Shown in pieces: positions 1 through 7,943 of a stretch of DNA of 8,840 bases. Where the stretch lies: positions 1 through 8,840 of the forward strand of contig JAGTSD010000100.1 in NCBI GenBank assembly GCA_018262135.1, in the 5' to 3' direction. A program made the position numbers and the translations under genes. The notes beneath the pieces are model-generated. The model was not told the DNA's origin. It worked only from the letters and a program-made list of their open reading frames with translations, and did not search any database. Positions within the stretch are counted from its first letter, which is position 1; every line of letters starts with the position of its first letter. This stretch comes from Pseudomonadota bacterium. Its GTDB lineage: Bacteria > Pseudomonadota > Gammaproteobacteria > Competibacterales > Competibacteraceae.

Positions 1-1577
1 GTATCGAATTCGTTGAGCGGGAACCCGAAAGTGACTTGGGCGCCATAACTGTTCAAAATATAATCGGCGGTATTCGTCTCGGAACTGTCTATTTCCCGAT
101 AAAAAACCCGGAATCCGCGACTGATGCCGTCGGGGGTATAGTAGGGATTGTTGTAGGAAATATTGTAGTTCTGGCCAGAATCGCTGTTATTCAGCACAAG
201 GCTGAGCTGGTTGCCGGTGCCCAGAAAGTTGTTCTGGGTCACGCTCGCGTTCAGCAGTATGCCCGACTCCTGGCCATAGCCGATGCCGAACATCAGACTG
301 CCCGACGGCCGTTCGACCACGGTGAAGTTGGCGTCCACCTGATCGCTGGCGCCCGGCACGGCCGGCGTTTCCAGATTGACGCTTTCCAGATAATCCAGGC
401 GCTGCAGACGAGTCTTGGAACGCTCGATATCCTTGGTCGAGAACCACGATCCTTCCGTTTGGCGCAGTTCCCGGCGTAGCACTTCGTCCTGAGTCTTGAT
501 GTTGCCCTGGAAATTAACCCGCCGGACATAGACCCTTTTACCAGGGTCCACCACGAAATTCAGTGCGACTTTGCGGGTCTCGTCGTCCACCCGGGGCACG
601 GCGTTGACGTTGGCGAAGGCGTAGCCCTCTTCGCCCAGTCGCTCACCTATCGCCTTGGCGGTCTCGGTCAATTTGGCGCGAGAGAAGGTGTCGCCCGGTT
701 TGAGGGTGATCAGCTTGCGCAAATCCGGCTCGGCGACGACGCCAAAATTTCCGCTCAGTTGCACGTCCGCAACGGTGTAAGGCTCGCCCTCGGTAATATT
801 CAGGGTGATATAGACATCCTTCTTGTCCGGGGTGATCGAAACCTGAGTGGAATCCACGTTGAACTTGAGATAGCCTCGGTCCAGATAGAAAGAGCGCAAG
901 GTCTCGATGTCCGCCGCCAGTTTCTGCTTGGAATACTGATCGTCCTTGGTAAAGAAGGAAAACCAGCCGGGTGTGGACGATTGCATCTGGCTCAACAGTT
1001 CCTTCTCGGTAAACGCCTTGTTGCCCACGATGGTAATCTGGCTGATGCTGGCTACCGCGCCCTCTGCGATTTCGATGGTGACCGCGACCCGGTTGCGCTC
1101 CAGCGGCTGCACCTGGCTCTTGATCTGCACCGCGTACTGTCCACGGTTATAGTACTGCCGCAGCAGCTCCTGCTCCACCTTGTCGAGCAGCGCCCGGTCG
1201 AACACCCGGCCTTCAGCCAGGCCGACCCCGGTGAGCGCCTTTTTGAGATCGTCGGTACTGATGTCGCTGTTGCCCGTGATCTTGACCTCAGCGATGGCCG
1301 GCCGCTCGGTCACGGTGATCACCAGCACCTCGCCCTTGCGCTCCAGGTTTACATCGGTGAAGAAGCCGGTTTTGAACAGCGCACGGATGATATCCGGGTA
1401 ATCCTTTTCCGAGACCGTCGAACCCACCTGCACCGGCAGGTAGTTGAAGACGGTGCCGGCGGAGATCCGCTGCAAACCCTCGACCTGGATATCGCGCACA
1501 ACGAACGCGGCAGCGTGGGCTTGGGCCATCGCGACCAGCAGGCCCAGCGAGAACATCAGGGAGCGATACAAGTTCAT
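1..1577 (-). CDS. bamA: Outer membrane protein assembly factor BamA (Omp85), 3' end cut off by the window
   Basis: BamA is the central subunit of the BAM complex and folds and inserts beta-barrel proteins into the outer membrane. The frame is open from the ATG at 1575-1577 to the window edge (525 codons). Residues 1-22 form a signal peptide: an Arg near the N-terminus, a hydrophobic core around LGLLVAMA, and a likely signal peptidase I site after AQAHA. Five POTRA domains follow, roughly 25-92, 93-172, 176-264, 267-344 and 347-422; each later domain starts with a strand ending in a G-N turn (TGN 101-103, VGN 184-186, SGN 275-277, QGN 357-359). The sequence [15 protein letters not shown] (421-435) marks the entry into the beta-barrel, of which only the first strands are present. 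The family is about 800 residues, so roughly 280 residues lie outside. The Shine-Dalgarno AGGTG (1581-1585) sits only 3 nt from the ATG. The gene starts 35 nt after the rseP stop, and the rseP-bamA neighbourhood is conserved in gammaproteobacteria. The identification is very secure. Confidence 0.98.
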   Translation of the reverse strand, partial: MNLYRSLMFSLGLLVAMAQAHAAAFVVRDIQVEGLQRISAGTVFNYLPVQVGSTVSEKDYPDIIRALFKTGFFTDVNLERKGEVLVITVTERPAIAEVKITGNSDISTDDLKKALTGVGLAEGRVFDRALLDKVEQELLRQYYNRGQYAVQIKSQVQPLERNRVAVTIEIAEGAVASISQITIVGNKAFTEKELLSQMQSSTPGWFSFFTKDDQYSKQKLAADIETLRSFYLDRGYLKFNVDSTQVSITPDKKDVYITLNITEGEPYTVADVQLSGNFGVVAEPDLRKLITLKPGDTFSRAKLTETAKAIGERLGEEGYAFANVNAVPRVDDETRKVALNFVVDPGKRVYVRRVNFQGNIKTQDEVLRRELRQTEGSWFSTKDIERSKTRLQRLDYLESVNLETPAVPGASDQVDANFTVVERPSGSLMFGIGYGQESGILLNASVTQNNFLGTGNQLSLVLNNSDSGQNYNISYNNPYYTPDGISRGFRVFYREIDSSETNTADYILNSYGAQVTFGFPLNEFD

Positions 1578-1612
1578 AAGCACCTATTACCCAAGGCCAG
1601 GGTCGGCGGTTC

Positions 1613-2800
1613 CTATCCCAGCAGACGGTTGAAATCATTGAACAGAGCCAGCCCCATCAACAGCACCAGGACCACAATCCCAATCCGTTGCCCAAAATTT
1701 TGCACCGCATCGGACAGCGGACTGCCCTTGATCAGTTCGATGAGGTCATACAGCAAATGCCCACCATCCAGCACCGGCACCGGCAACAGGTTCAAAACCC
1801 CCAGGCTGAGGCTGACCAGGGCCAGCAGCGACAGAAACGCCATGGCACCGGCGCTGGCTGCCTGGCCGGCGAATTGCGCGATGGTCAGCGGCCCGCTGAG
1901 ATTGTCCAGCGAGGCCTTACCGATCACCATCCGGCCCAGCATTCGCAGTGTCAGTAGCGACATGTCCCACGTTTTGCCGAGCGCCGCGCCCACCGCATCC
2001 AGCGGCCCATAACGTACCACGACCCGCAAGCTTTGGGCGAGATCGTCGGGCACATCGGCGATAGCGCCGATGAAACCGACCCGTTCGCCCTGCTCGGTTT
2101 CCCTCGCGTCGGGCGTCAAATCCAGGGTCTGCTCGGTGCCATCGCGATCGATCCACACGCTGAGGGATTGGCCGGGATACCGCTGGATCAACGCGCGCCA
2201 CTGTTCCCAGTCCGCGATGGATTCGCCGGCAGCCCGTACGATCCGGTCGCCAGGCTGCAGGCCGGCCCGTTCCGCCGCACCGTCGCGCGTGACCTGACCG
2301 ATGACCGCTGGCAACGCAGGGCGCCACGGTCTCAACCCCAGCCGGTCGAACACCAGCCCCGCTTCGCCCTGATCGCCGACGTCACGCGCATCCAGCACGC
2401 GGACCCGCGCCCGGTCGTCGGCGGGCACGCCGATCATGAACATCAGGCTGTAGGCCACAATGGCGAACAGGAAGTTGCAAAGCGGCCCGGCCAGCACGAT
2501 GGCGATGCGCGAACCCACCGGCTGACGGTTGAAGGCTCGGGGCAACTCAGCCGGCGGCACCTCGCCCTCGCGCTCGTCCAGCATCTTGACATAGCCGCCC
2601 AACGGCAGGGCGGCGATCACATACTCGGTTCCGTCCTGGCCGCGCCGTTGCCACAGCGGTTTGCCAAAGCCGATGGAAAACCGGAGTACCCTGACCCCCA
2701 GCCGGCGGGCCACCCAGAAATGGCCAAACTCGTGGACGGTGATCAACACCCCCAGGGTCACAATCAGGGCCAGTAACGAAATCAATGGACTGCTGCTCAT
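1613..2800 (-). CDS. rseP: Site-2 intramembrane zinc metalloprotease RseP, short form with apparently one PDZ domain
   Basis: RseP cuts the anti-sigma factor RseA inside the inner membrane after DegS has cut it on the periplasmic side, which releases sigma-E; it also clears leftover signal peptides. The zinc site HEFGH is at residues 23-27 in the first membrane helix, and the second motif LDGG is at 344-347 near the C-terminus. GGYVKMLDE (68-76) is the conserved membrane-associated beta-loop. A second hydrophobic segment spans about 98-125, and the last helix is about 371-387. A PDZ domain with its PGDRI carboxylate-loop region covers about 163-232. The protein has 395 residues against 450 in E. 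coli: after GVP (124-126) it passes directly into sequence matching the tail of PDZ-N and then PDZ-C, so the first PDZ domain is missing. The start chosen is the ATG at 2798-2800, with a GGAGG Shine-Dalgarno at 2807-2811 inside the end of dxr. An upstream ATG at 2896 would add 32 residues read from within dxr and is not credible. Confidence 0.96.
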   Translation of the reverse strand: MSSSPLISLLALIVTLGVLITVHEFGHFWVARRLGVRVLRFSIGFGKPLWQRRGQDGTEYVIAALPLGGYVKMLDEREGEVPPAELPRAFNRQPVGSRIAIVLAGPLCNFLFAIVAYSLMFMIGVPADDRARVRVLDARDVGDQGEAGLVFDRLGLRPWRPALPAVIGQVTRDGAAERAGLQPGDRIVRAAGESIADWEQWRALIQRYPGQSLSVWIDRDGTEQTLDLTPDARETEQGERVGFIGAIADVPDDLAQSLRVVVRYGPLDAVGAALGKTWDMSLLTLRMLGRMVIGKASLDNLSGPLTIAQFAGQAASAGAMAFLSLLALVSLSLGVLNLLPVPVLDGGHLLYDLIELIKGSPLSDAVQNFGQRIGIVVLVLLMGLALFNDFNRLLG

Positions 2801-2801
2801 C

Positions 2802-4001
2802 TCACCCCTCCGACGGTCGCGCGGCGATCCACTCGCCCGCCACAGCGCGCGCCTGGGCATCATCGGCAAAGATCGTCGCCAGCGTATTGACCCCATGCGG
2901 GGGCACCCGTTCCAGAGTCCGTTCGACCACGGTGGCGATCTCGGTGTAGCGAATCCGCTGGTCGAGGAAAGCTTGCACGGCGGCCTCGTTGGCCGCGTTC
3001 AGAATGGCCGGCGCGGTGCCACCCGCGTCCAGTGCGGAAAAAGCCAGCCGCAGGCAGGGAAACCGGGCGTAATCCGGCGCCTGGAATTCCAGCGGCCCCA
3101 GACGGGTGAAATCGAGAAACGCGACGCCCGACGCCAGCCGGTGCGGCCAGGCCAGCGCGTGGGCGATGGGGGTGCGCATGTCGGGATTGCCCAGTTGCGC
3201 CAGCACCGAGCCGTCTTCGTATTCGACCATTGAGTGAATCAGGCTTTGGGGGTGAATCACCACCTCGATCCGTTCGGGCGGCGCAGCGAACAGCCAGTGG
3301 GCCTCGATCACTTCCAGGCCCTTGTTCATCATGGTAGCGGAATCCACCGAAATTTTCCGGCCCATGCGCCAGTTCGGATGGGCGCAGGCCTGATCGGGAG
3401 TCACGTCCGGCAACTGCTCCAGCGGCGTCGTGCGGAATGGTCCGCCGGAACCGGTTAACAGAATGCGCCGGACGCCCCCCGCCTCCAGATTCTGGGCCGC
3501 GAAATCCGGCGGGAGACACTGAAACACCGCGTTGTGTTCGCTGTCAATCGGCAACAGTTCTGCACCGTGGGCGCGCACCGCCGCCATGAACAGCGGCCCG
3601 GCCATGACCAGCGCTTCCTTGTTGGCCAACAATACCCGCTTGCCGGCCTGCGCCGCTGCCAAGGTTGGCAACAGCCCCGCCGCGCCGACGATGGCCGCCA
3701 TGACATAAGCCGCTTCGGGCAACGCCGCGACTCGCTCCAGCCCTCCTGGGCCGGCCAGCACTTCAACCGGCCGCCCCGCCACCCACAAGCGGTCGCGCAG
3801 TTGTTCGGCTGCATCGGCATCCGCCATGACCGCATAATCCGGTTCGCAGCTCAGACACTGCTGAAACAGCCCCTCGACATCGCGGTGGGCGGTCAACGCT
3901 ACGACCCGGAACCGGTCCGCGTGACGGCGCAGCACATCGAGGGTGCTGACCCCGATGGAGCCGGTCGAACCGAGAATGGTCACGCCGATGCGTTCGTTCA
4001 T
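2802..4001 (-). CDS. dxr: 1-deoxy-D-xylulose 5-phosphate reductoisomerase
   Basis: Dxr converts 1-deoxy-D-xylulose 5-phosphate to 2-C-methyl-D-erythritol 4-phosphate using NADPH and a divalent metal. It is the first committed step of the MEP pathway and the target of fosmidomycin. The 399-residue length fits the family. The N-terminal Rossmann motif GSTGSIG is at 11-17, ANKEALV at 126-132, and PIDSEHNA at 151-158, which holds the metal ligands D153 and E155. The substrate loop GSGGPF is at 184-189, and [20 protein letters not shown] ends at 227, followed by the third metal ligand E230. The ATG at 3999-4001 overlaps the cdsA stop as ATGA, so start and coupling are well supported even though only a weak GGCGGG purine stretch precedes it. 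An in-frame extension into cdsA up to 4271 exists but is only cdsA read in another frame. The product links functionally to uppS two genes upstream, since the MEP pathway supplies the isoprenoid units that UppS polymerises. Confidence 0.98.
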   Translation of the reverse strand: MNERIGVTILGSTGSIGVSTLDVLRRHADRFRVVALTAHRDVEGLFQQCLSCEPDYAVMADADAAEQLRDRLWVAGRPVEVLAGPGGLERVAALPEAAYVMAAIVGAAGLLPTLAAAQAGKRVLLANKEALVMAGPLFMAAVRAHGAELLPIDSEHNAVFQCLPPDFAAQNLEAGGVRRILLTGSGGPFRTTPLEQLPDVTPDQACAHPNWRMGRKISVDSATMMNKGLEVIEAHWLFAAPPERIEVVIHPQSLIHSMVEYEDGSVLAQLGNPDMRTPIAHALAWPHRLASGVAFLDFTRLGPLEFQAPDYARFPCLRLAFSALDAGGTAPAILNAANEAAVQAFLDQRIRYTEIATVVERTLERVPPHGVNTLATIFADDAQARAVAGEWIAARPSEG

Positions 4002-4807
4002 CCCGCCAGCCCGTAGCAACCCAGCAGAAACACCGGCGCGGCGGCAATCAGGCTGTCCAGCCGGTCCAGCACGCCGCCATGACCGGGCAACAGAGAACCA
4101 CTGTCCTTCACCCCGCGCTGCCGCTTCAACATGCTCTCGAACAAATCGCCGACGATGGAAAAACCAACCGTCGCCATACAGACCGCCACGAAGCCGGGCC
4201 AACGCGACCCGATGCCCAGCGCCGCCGCGCCGACCAGCGCGAAGATCAGCGCCGCCGCCACTGCGCCCCACACGCCTTCCCAGGTTTTGCCCGGACTGAT
4301 GGTTGGGGCCAGCTTGCGCCGGCCCCAGCGCCGGCCCGCGAAATAGGCGCCGATATCGGCGACCCAGATCAGCATCAGCAGGAACAGCACATAGACTGGT
4401 CCAAATTCATGCCGCAAGCCCATCAGCGCCAGCCAGGCCGCCACCAGCGCCGCCACGCCGGCCACGCCGACCATGCTGGGCCGATCCTGGCGCTCCGGTT
4501 GTCCGGTGTAGCGCCACAGCCAAAGCACGGCGCCGCACCAGGCGGCGAACGCCGAAATCATCAGGCTGGCAACCACCGTCGTGCGATCCGCCAGCGGCCA
4601 GACCGCCAGAAGCAGAACCAGCACCAGTCCGCCATACAGCGCGCGGCCGCGGGGTTGTGCCAAACGCGCCAGGTCGGCCCATTCCCAGGCGCACAACAAC
4701 ACGACCGCCAACAGCGCGGCGCCGAAACCCGCGGCAGGCAGCTTCAGCACCACCCACAGGGCGATCAGGGCCAGCACGCTGGCGGTGACGACGCGCTGTT
4801 TAAGCAT
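3998..4807 (-). CDS. cdsA: Phosphatidate cytidylyltransferase (CDP-diacylglycerol synthase)
   Basis: CdsA is an integral inner-membrane enzyme that joins phosphatidic acid and CTP to give CDP-diacylglycerol and pyrophosphate, the branch point for all major phospholipids. The protein has 269 residues with several hydrophobic stretches (about 8-40, 59-73, 78-98, 112-130, 136-156, 180-220, 252-268). Conserved SPGKTWEG is at 171-178. The family signature runs from S225 to D251 and includes KR at 228-229, [12 protein letters not shown] at 234-245 and DRLD at 248-251; its acidic residues bind the metal. The start chosen is the ATG at 4805-4807, preceded by TGGAG (4814-4818) with 6-nt spacing, giving MLKQR followed at once by the first membrane helix. 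A longer reading from 4897 adds 30 low-complexity residues that are uppS in another frame and is rejected. It overlaps uppS by 8 nt and dxr by 4 nt. Confidence 0.98.
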   Translation of the reverse strand: MLKQRVVTASVLALIALWVVLKLPAAGFGAALLAVVLLCAWEWADLARLAQPRGRALYGGLVLVLLLAVWPLADRTTVVASLMISAFAAWCGAVLWLWRYTGQPERQDRPSMVGVAGVAALVAAWLALMGLRHEFGPVYVLFLLMLIWVADIGAYFAGRRWGRRKLAPTISPGKTWEGVWGAVAAALIFALVGAAALGIGSRWPGFVAVCMATVGFSIVGDLFESMLKRQRGVKDSGSLLPGHGGVLDRLDSLIAAAPVFLLGCYGLAG

Positions 4808-5561
4808 TGGCGACTCCAGCCACCTGTTCGCTGGTCTGCCCAAACCGCCGCTGCCGGCTGGCGAAGGCAGCGCAGGCGACGTCCAGGTCGTCGACATCGA
4901 AATCCGGCCACAGCCGGTCGGTAAAGTACAGTTCGGTATACGCCAATTGCCAGAGCAGGAAATTGCTGATCCGTTGCTCGCCGCCGGTGCGAATGAACAG
5001 ATCCGGTTCCGGCAGATCGGCGAGGCAGGTGTATTGATGCACTAGGTCAGCATTCACATCGCCCGGTTGCAACCGGCCCGCCGCTGCTTCCTCGGCTACC
5101 CGCCGGCTGGCTTGGGCGATGTCCCATCGCCCGCCGTAGTTGGCGGCGATGACCAGGGTCAGGCCGGTGTTGGCGGCGGTGCGCTGTTCGGCCTTGGCGA
5201 TGTAGTCCTGCAAGGAGGGCGAAAACGCGCTGCGGTCGCCGATGAAGCGCATCCGGACGTTGGCGGCGTGCAGCCGGCGAATTTCGCGGCGCAGGGTAGT
5301 CAGAAACAGGTTCATCAGCACTTCGACTTCCGGGCGCGGCCGGCGCCAGTTTTCGCTGCTGAAGGCGAACAGGGTCAGTACTTTGATACCGCGCTCGCCG
5401 CAGACCTTGACGATCCGGCGCACTGCCTTGGCGCCTTCCCGGTGGCCGGCCGTGCGTAGCAGCGACCGCTGTTGCGCCCAGCGTCCGTTGCCATCCATGA
5501 CGATGGCGATGTGCCGGGGCAACGACTCGCGCGGCGGGACCATGGAGACATCAAGCGCCAT
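4800..5561 (-). CDS. uppS: Undecaprenyl diphosphate synthase (cis-prenyltransferase)
   Basis: UppS adds eight isopentenyl units in cis to farnesyl diphosphate, giving the C55 carrier lipid used for peptidoglycan and surface polysaccharides. With the chosen start it has 253 residues, the usual size. The catalytic motif MDGNGRW is at 22-28, with D23 as the metal-binding aspartate. Later conserved blocks are GHREGAKAVR, LTLFAFSSENWRRP, NYGGRWDI and DLFIRTGGEQRISNFLLWQ, then the acceptor-side ELYFTDRLWPDF. The start is the ATG at 5559-5561, which has AGGGA at 5571-5575 (9-nt spacing). An in-frame TTG at 5604-5606 would give 268 residues but has no Shine-Dalgarno; an ATG at 5541-5543 is also possible but has none either. 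It follows frr after 54 nt and overlaps cdsA by 8 nt. The function is certain; the start is probable. Confidence 0.97.
   Translation of the reverse strand: MALDVSMVPPRESLPRHIAIVMDGNGRWAQQRSLLRTAGHREGAKAVRRIVKVCGERGIKVLTLFAFSSENWRRPRPEVEVLMNLFLTTLRREIRRLHAANVRMRFIGDRSAFSPSLQDYIAKAEQRTAANTGLTLVIAANYGGRWDIAQASRRVAEEAAAGRLQPGDVNADLVHQYTCLADLPEPDLFIRTGGEQRISNFLLWQLAYTELYFTDRLWPDFDVDDLDVACAAFASRQRRFGQTSEQVAGVANA
4814..4818 (-). promoter_or_regulatory. Shine-Dalgarno site that sets the cdsA start
   Basis: TGGAG on the minus strand lies 6 nt before the ATG at 4807 and inside the last codons of uppS. It is the main argument for the 269-residue form of CdsA over a 299-residue form starting at 4897. 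Confidence 0.75.
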
Positions 5562-5570
5562 TGCGGCAGT

Positions 5571-5575
5571 TCCCT
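5571..5575 (-). promoter_or_regulatory. Shine-Dalgarno site favouring the internal ATG of uppS
   Basis: AGGGA on the minus strand lies 9 nt before the ATG at 5561. It supports that start over the in-frame TTG at 5606, which has no comparable purine stretch upstream. Confidence 0.6.
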
Positions 5576-5615
5576 GGCTGGATCGCCGTGGCCATGAAAA
5601 GCCCAAGGCGGCGTT

Positions 5616-6173
5616 TCAGATTTCCATCAACTCGGCTTCCTTGGCCGCGAGCGTTTTGTCCACGTCCTGGATGTGCCGGTCGGTGAGTTTCTGAATCTCG
5701 TCCTGGGTTTGCCGCTCGACATCCTCGGGAATCTTCTTGTCCTTGAGCAGGGCCTTGAGCTGGCTGTTGGCGTCGCGGCGGATGTTGCGGATCGCCACCT
5801 TCGCCTCCTCGCCCTCGCGCCTCACCACCTTGACCAGATCGCGGCGGCGCTCCTCAGTGAGCGGCGGCAGCGGCACCCGGATCGTCGTCCCGGCAGAGGC
5901 TGGATTCAGGCCCAGATCGGACTTCAGGATCGCTTTCTCAATCGGCCCGACCATGTTCTTTTCCCAGGGCGTCACCAGCAGGGTGCGGGCGTCGGCCACT
6001 GCGACCGACGCCACTTGATTGAGGGGCGTGTCGTTGCCGTAGTAGCTGACCGTGATGTGATCCAGCAGGCTGGCATGGGCGCGGCCAGTGCGCAGCTTGG
6101 TCAATTCCTGTTTCAGACTGTCCACGCTCTTCACCATCCGGGCGGTGGCTTCTTTCTTGAGAGAGTCGATCAT
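5616..6173 (-). CDS. frr: Ribosome recycling factor
   Basis: RRF works with EF-G to split the post-termination ribosome so its subunits can be reused, in the cytoplasm. The protein is 185 residues, the standard length. The N-terminus [20 protein letters not shown], the block [12 protein letters not shown], the motif [14 protein letters not shown] and the segment [13 protein letters not shown] are all typical; domain I is formed by the N- and C-terminal helices and the small domain II by the middle. The C-terminal part, about 110-185, is strongly charged and helical. The ATG is 4 nt after the pyrH stop, with GGGA at 6182-6185 (8-nt spacing) inside the end of pyrH, so it is probably co-translated with pyrH. 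The pyrH-frr pairing is widespread in bacteria. Nothing odd is seen. Confidence 0.98.
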   Translation of the reverse strand: MIDSLKKEATARMVKSVDSLKQELTKLRTGRAHASLLDHITVSYYGNDTPLNQVASVAVADARTLLVTPWEKNMVGPIEKAILKSDLGLNPASAGTTIRVPLPPLTEERRRDLVKVVRREGEEAKVAIRNIRRDANSQLKALLKDKKIPEDVERQTQDEIQKLTDRHIQDVDKTLAAKEAELMEI

Positions 6174-6177
6174 GTCG

Positions 6178-6909
6178 TCATTCCCGCACCACGGTGGTGC
6201 CCACGTTCTCGCCGCGCACGATCCGCACCAGGTCGCCGTGGCGGTTGATGTTGAAAACCTTCAGCGGCATGTCGTACTCGCGGCACATGACGATGGCCGT
6301 GGCGTCCATGACACCCAGCTTGCGCGCCAGCGCCTCGTCGTAGGTGAGCCGCTCGTACCGTACCGCCGCCGCGTCCTTGACGGGATCCGCCGAGTAAATG
6401 CCATCCACCTTGGTGCCCTTGAGCATCACGTCGGCGTTGATTTCAATCGCCCGCAGACTGGCGGCAGAGTCGGTGGTGAAAAAGGGATTGCCGGTGCCGG
6501 CGGCGAAAATCACCACCCGGCCCTTTTCCAGATGGCGGATGGCGCGGCGGCGGATGTAGTCCTCGCAGACCTGATTGATGCGAATGGCCGACATCACCCG
6601 GGTGAACACGCCCAGCCGTTCCAGGGTGTCCTGCATGGCCAGCGAGTTCATCACTGTGGCCAGCATCCCCATGTGGTCGGCGGTCACCCGGTCCATGCCA
6701 ACCTTGGCCAGTCCCGCGCCGCGAAACAGATTGCCACCGCCGATCACCAGTCCCACTTCCACGCCCAGATGGCGCAATTTCAGTATTTCGCCAGCAATAC
6801 GGGCCAGGATGCCGGTGTCAATGCCGGATTCATCGTCCCCCATCAGGGCCTCGCCGCTGAGCTTGAGGAGAATGCGCTTGAAAGCCGGTCTGGAATCCTG
6901 GTTGGACAT
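6178..6909 (-). CDS. pyrH: UMP kinase (uridylate kinase)
   Basis: PyrH phosphorylates UMP to UDP with ATP, a step of pyrimidine nucleotide supply. Bacterial enzymes are hexamers of the amino-acid-kinase fold, commonly activated by GTP and inhibited by UTP. The 243 residues show KLSGEALMG at 16-24 (phosphate-binding Lys), GGGN at 57-60, [15 protein letters not shown] at 74-88, [13 protein letters not shown] at 138-150 (uridylate and phosphate contacts), and [10 protein letters not shown] at 167-176. The start is the ATG at 6907-6909. Only a weak CAGG purine stretch precedes it at 6917-6920, so translation may be modest. It lies 86 nt downstream of tsf, behind a hairpin and a plausible promoter of its own, and 4 nt upstream of frr. 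Confidence 0.98.
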   Translation of the reverse strand: MSNQDSRPAFKRILLKLSGEALMGDDESGIDTGILARIAGEILKLRHLGVEVGLVIGGGNLFRGAGLAKVGMDRVTADHMGMLATVMNSLAMQDTLERLGVFTRVMSAIRINQVCEDYIRRRAIRHLEKGRVVIFAAGTGNPFFTTDSAASLRAIEINADVMLKGTKVDGIYSADPVKDAAAVRYERLTYDEALARKLGVMDATAIVMCREYDMPLKVFNINRHGDLVRIVRGENVGTTVVRE

Positions 6910-6927
6910 GGCGCTGCCTGGATGAGC

Positions 6928-6983
6928 AAAAACGGGGGGATTTTACCTGATCGCGGCCCCGGCGTCAGTGACGATGCCGGGGC
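6928..6983 (-). terminator. GC-rich hairpin after tsf with an alternative terminator-like pairing
   Basis: The arms GCCCCGGC and GCCGGGGC (6956-6963 and 6976-6983) form a strong 8-bp stem with a 12-nt loop, starting 12 nt after the tsf stop. No T-run follows directly, so this is not a textbook terminator. Further downstream CCCCG (6933-6937) is followed at once by five T's (6928-6932) and could pair with CGGGG (6957-6961) across a 19-nt loop. That would use the 3' arm of the first hairpin, so the two folds exclude each other. It may weaken read-through from tsf, or simply protect the tsf 3' end. Confidence 0.35.
6940..6968 (-). promoter_or_regulatory. Predicted sigma70-type promoter for pyrH-frr and downstream genes
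   Basis: On the minus strand a -35 box CTGACG (6963-6968; 4 of 6 matches to TTGACA) is followed by exactly 17 nt and a -10 box TAAAAT (6940-6945; 5 of 6 matches to TATAAT). Transcription would begin near 6933, about 24 nt before the pyrH ATG. It lies in the only gap between tsf and pyrH, where other gammaproteobacteria can separate rpsB-tsf from the later genes. It is a prediction from motif and spacing only. Confidence 0.5.
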
Positions 6984-6995
6984 TGCAGGATACCG

Positions 6996-7871
6996 CTAGT
7001 CGCCGCGCGCTGCTGCCACCTCGGCGGCGAAATCGCTGGATTTCTTCTCGATTCCCTCGCCCAGTTCGAACCGCTCGAACCGAACTACCCGCGCCTTGCG
7101 GGACTTCAACAGCTTGTCTACGCTCTGCTCGGGATCTTTCACAAAGGGCTGGCCGAGTAGGGTCACTTCCTCCAAATACTTGCGCAGCCGCCCCTCGGCG
7201 ATCTTGTCGATCATGTTGGCCGGCTTGCCTTCGGCGACTGCCCGGGCTGCGTAGATCTCCTTTTCCTTGGCGATCAGCTCGGCCGGCACCTGGTCGGCGC
7301 TCACGCATAGCGGCCGGCTGGCGGCCACGTGCATGGCGATGTCCTTGGCCAGTTCAGCCTCGCCGCCGTCCAGTTCCACCAACACGCCGATCCGGGTTCC
7401 GTGCAGGTAGCTGCCCAACACGCCGGTCGAAGTGGTCAACCGGACCCCGCGTCGGACGTTGATGTTCTCACCGATTTTGGCGATACAGTCGCGCCGGTTC
7501 TGCTCGACGCTCTGACCGTTGGCCATGACTGCCGCCAGCAGCGCGTCCAGATCGGCAGGACCCTCGTGCAGCACGGTCTCCGCGACCTCGGCGGCGAAAG
7601 CCCGGAAATCGTCATTCTTGGTGACAAAGTCGGTTTCGCAGTTGACCTCCGCCATAGCCACCGCCCCGGCTGCCTGCCGGAGGACGATCAGACCCTCGGC
7701 GGCGATGCGGCTGGCCTTCTTGTCAGCCTTGGCCTGACCAGCCTTGCGCATCAGTTCGACCGCTGCCTCGATGTCGCCCCCGGTTTCCTGCAGGGCCCGC
7801 TTGCACTCCATCATCCCCGAACCCGTGCGCTCGCGCAGTTCCTTGACCAGCGCCGCAGTGATTTCCGCCAT
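6996..7871 (-). CDS. tsf: Translation elongation factor EF-Ts
   Basis: EF-Ts is the guanine-nucleotide exchange factor that recharges EF-Tu by helping release GDP. The 291 residues are close to the usual length (283 in E. coli). The N-terminal UBA-like domain carries the first signature LRERTGSGMMECKRAL at 12-27. The second signature, around EVNCETDFVTKNDDF at 75-89, holds the T-D-F-V motif that contacts the EF-Tu nucleotide pocket. The two dimerisation subdomains follow, then the coiled-coil part and a C-terminal end with conserved LLGQPFVKDPEQSV. The ATG at 7869-7871 has AGAGG at 7881-7885 (9-nt spacing), in an A/T-rich leader unlike the GC-rich surroundings. It follows rpsB across a 269-nt spacer with a terminator-like hairpin, which would set the tsf level below that of rpsB. 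Confidence 0.98.
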   Translation of the reverse strand: MAEITAALVKELRERTGSGMMECKRALQETGGDIEAAVELMRKAGQAKADKKASRIAAEGLIVLRQAAGAVAMAEVNCETDFVTKNDDFRAFAAEVAETVLHEGPADLDALLAAVMANGQSVEQNRRDCIAKIGENINVRRGVRLTTSTGVLGSYLHGTRIGVLVELDGGEAELAKDIAMHVAASRPLCVSADQVPAELIAKEKEIYAARAVAEGKPANMIDKIAEGRLRKYLEEVTLLGQPFVKDPEQSVDKLLKSRKARVVRFERFELGEGIEKKSSDFAAEVAAARGD

Positions 7872-7919
7872 GCTTGTCTACCTCTGAAAAAGCAAATTCA
7901 ATTCAAAACTGGATTTGAG

Positions 7920-7943
7920 GATGGAACCGCGACTGGCTCCATC
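7920..7943 (-). other. Second hairpin in the tsf leader
   Basis: The arms at 7920-7928 and 7935-7943 pair over 9 bp with a 6-nt loop. One position is a G-U pair in the minus-strand transcript but an A-C mismatch in the plus strand, so the fold favours the tsf message. It starts directly after the T5 tract of the upstream terminator hairpin. It may protect the 5' end of read-through tsf message or serve as a processing site; no function can be shown from sequence. Confidence 0.45.

Noticed and set aside
759..2012. A 417-codon open frame on the plus strand, antisense to bamA and the end of rseP
   Set aside because: It runs exactly opposite a clear BamA frame, ends within rseP, resembles no family I know and is rich in His, Arg, Leu and Gln, as expected of the reverse complement of GC-rich codons.
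2033..2776. A 247-codon plus-strand frame opposite rseP, and a similar 281-codon frame opposite cdsA/uppS (4079-4924)
   Set aside because: Both are antisense shadows of well-identified genes, with low-complexity Arg/Gln/His/Pro/Ala-rich translations and no recognisable domain.
5541..5575. Sigma-E-like promoter (GGAACTG ... GTCTCC) at the uppS start
   Set aside because: The -35-like part is good, but the spacing to the -10-like part is 17 nt and the -10 match is poor. The same GGGA stretch is better explained as the uppS Shine-Dalgarno.
5541..5606. Alternative uppS starts: TTG at 5606 (268 residues) or ATG at 5543 (247 residues)
   Set aside because: Neither has a Shine-Dalgarno site. The ATG at 5561 has AGGGA at 9-nt spacing and gives the usual family length.
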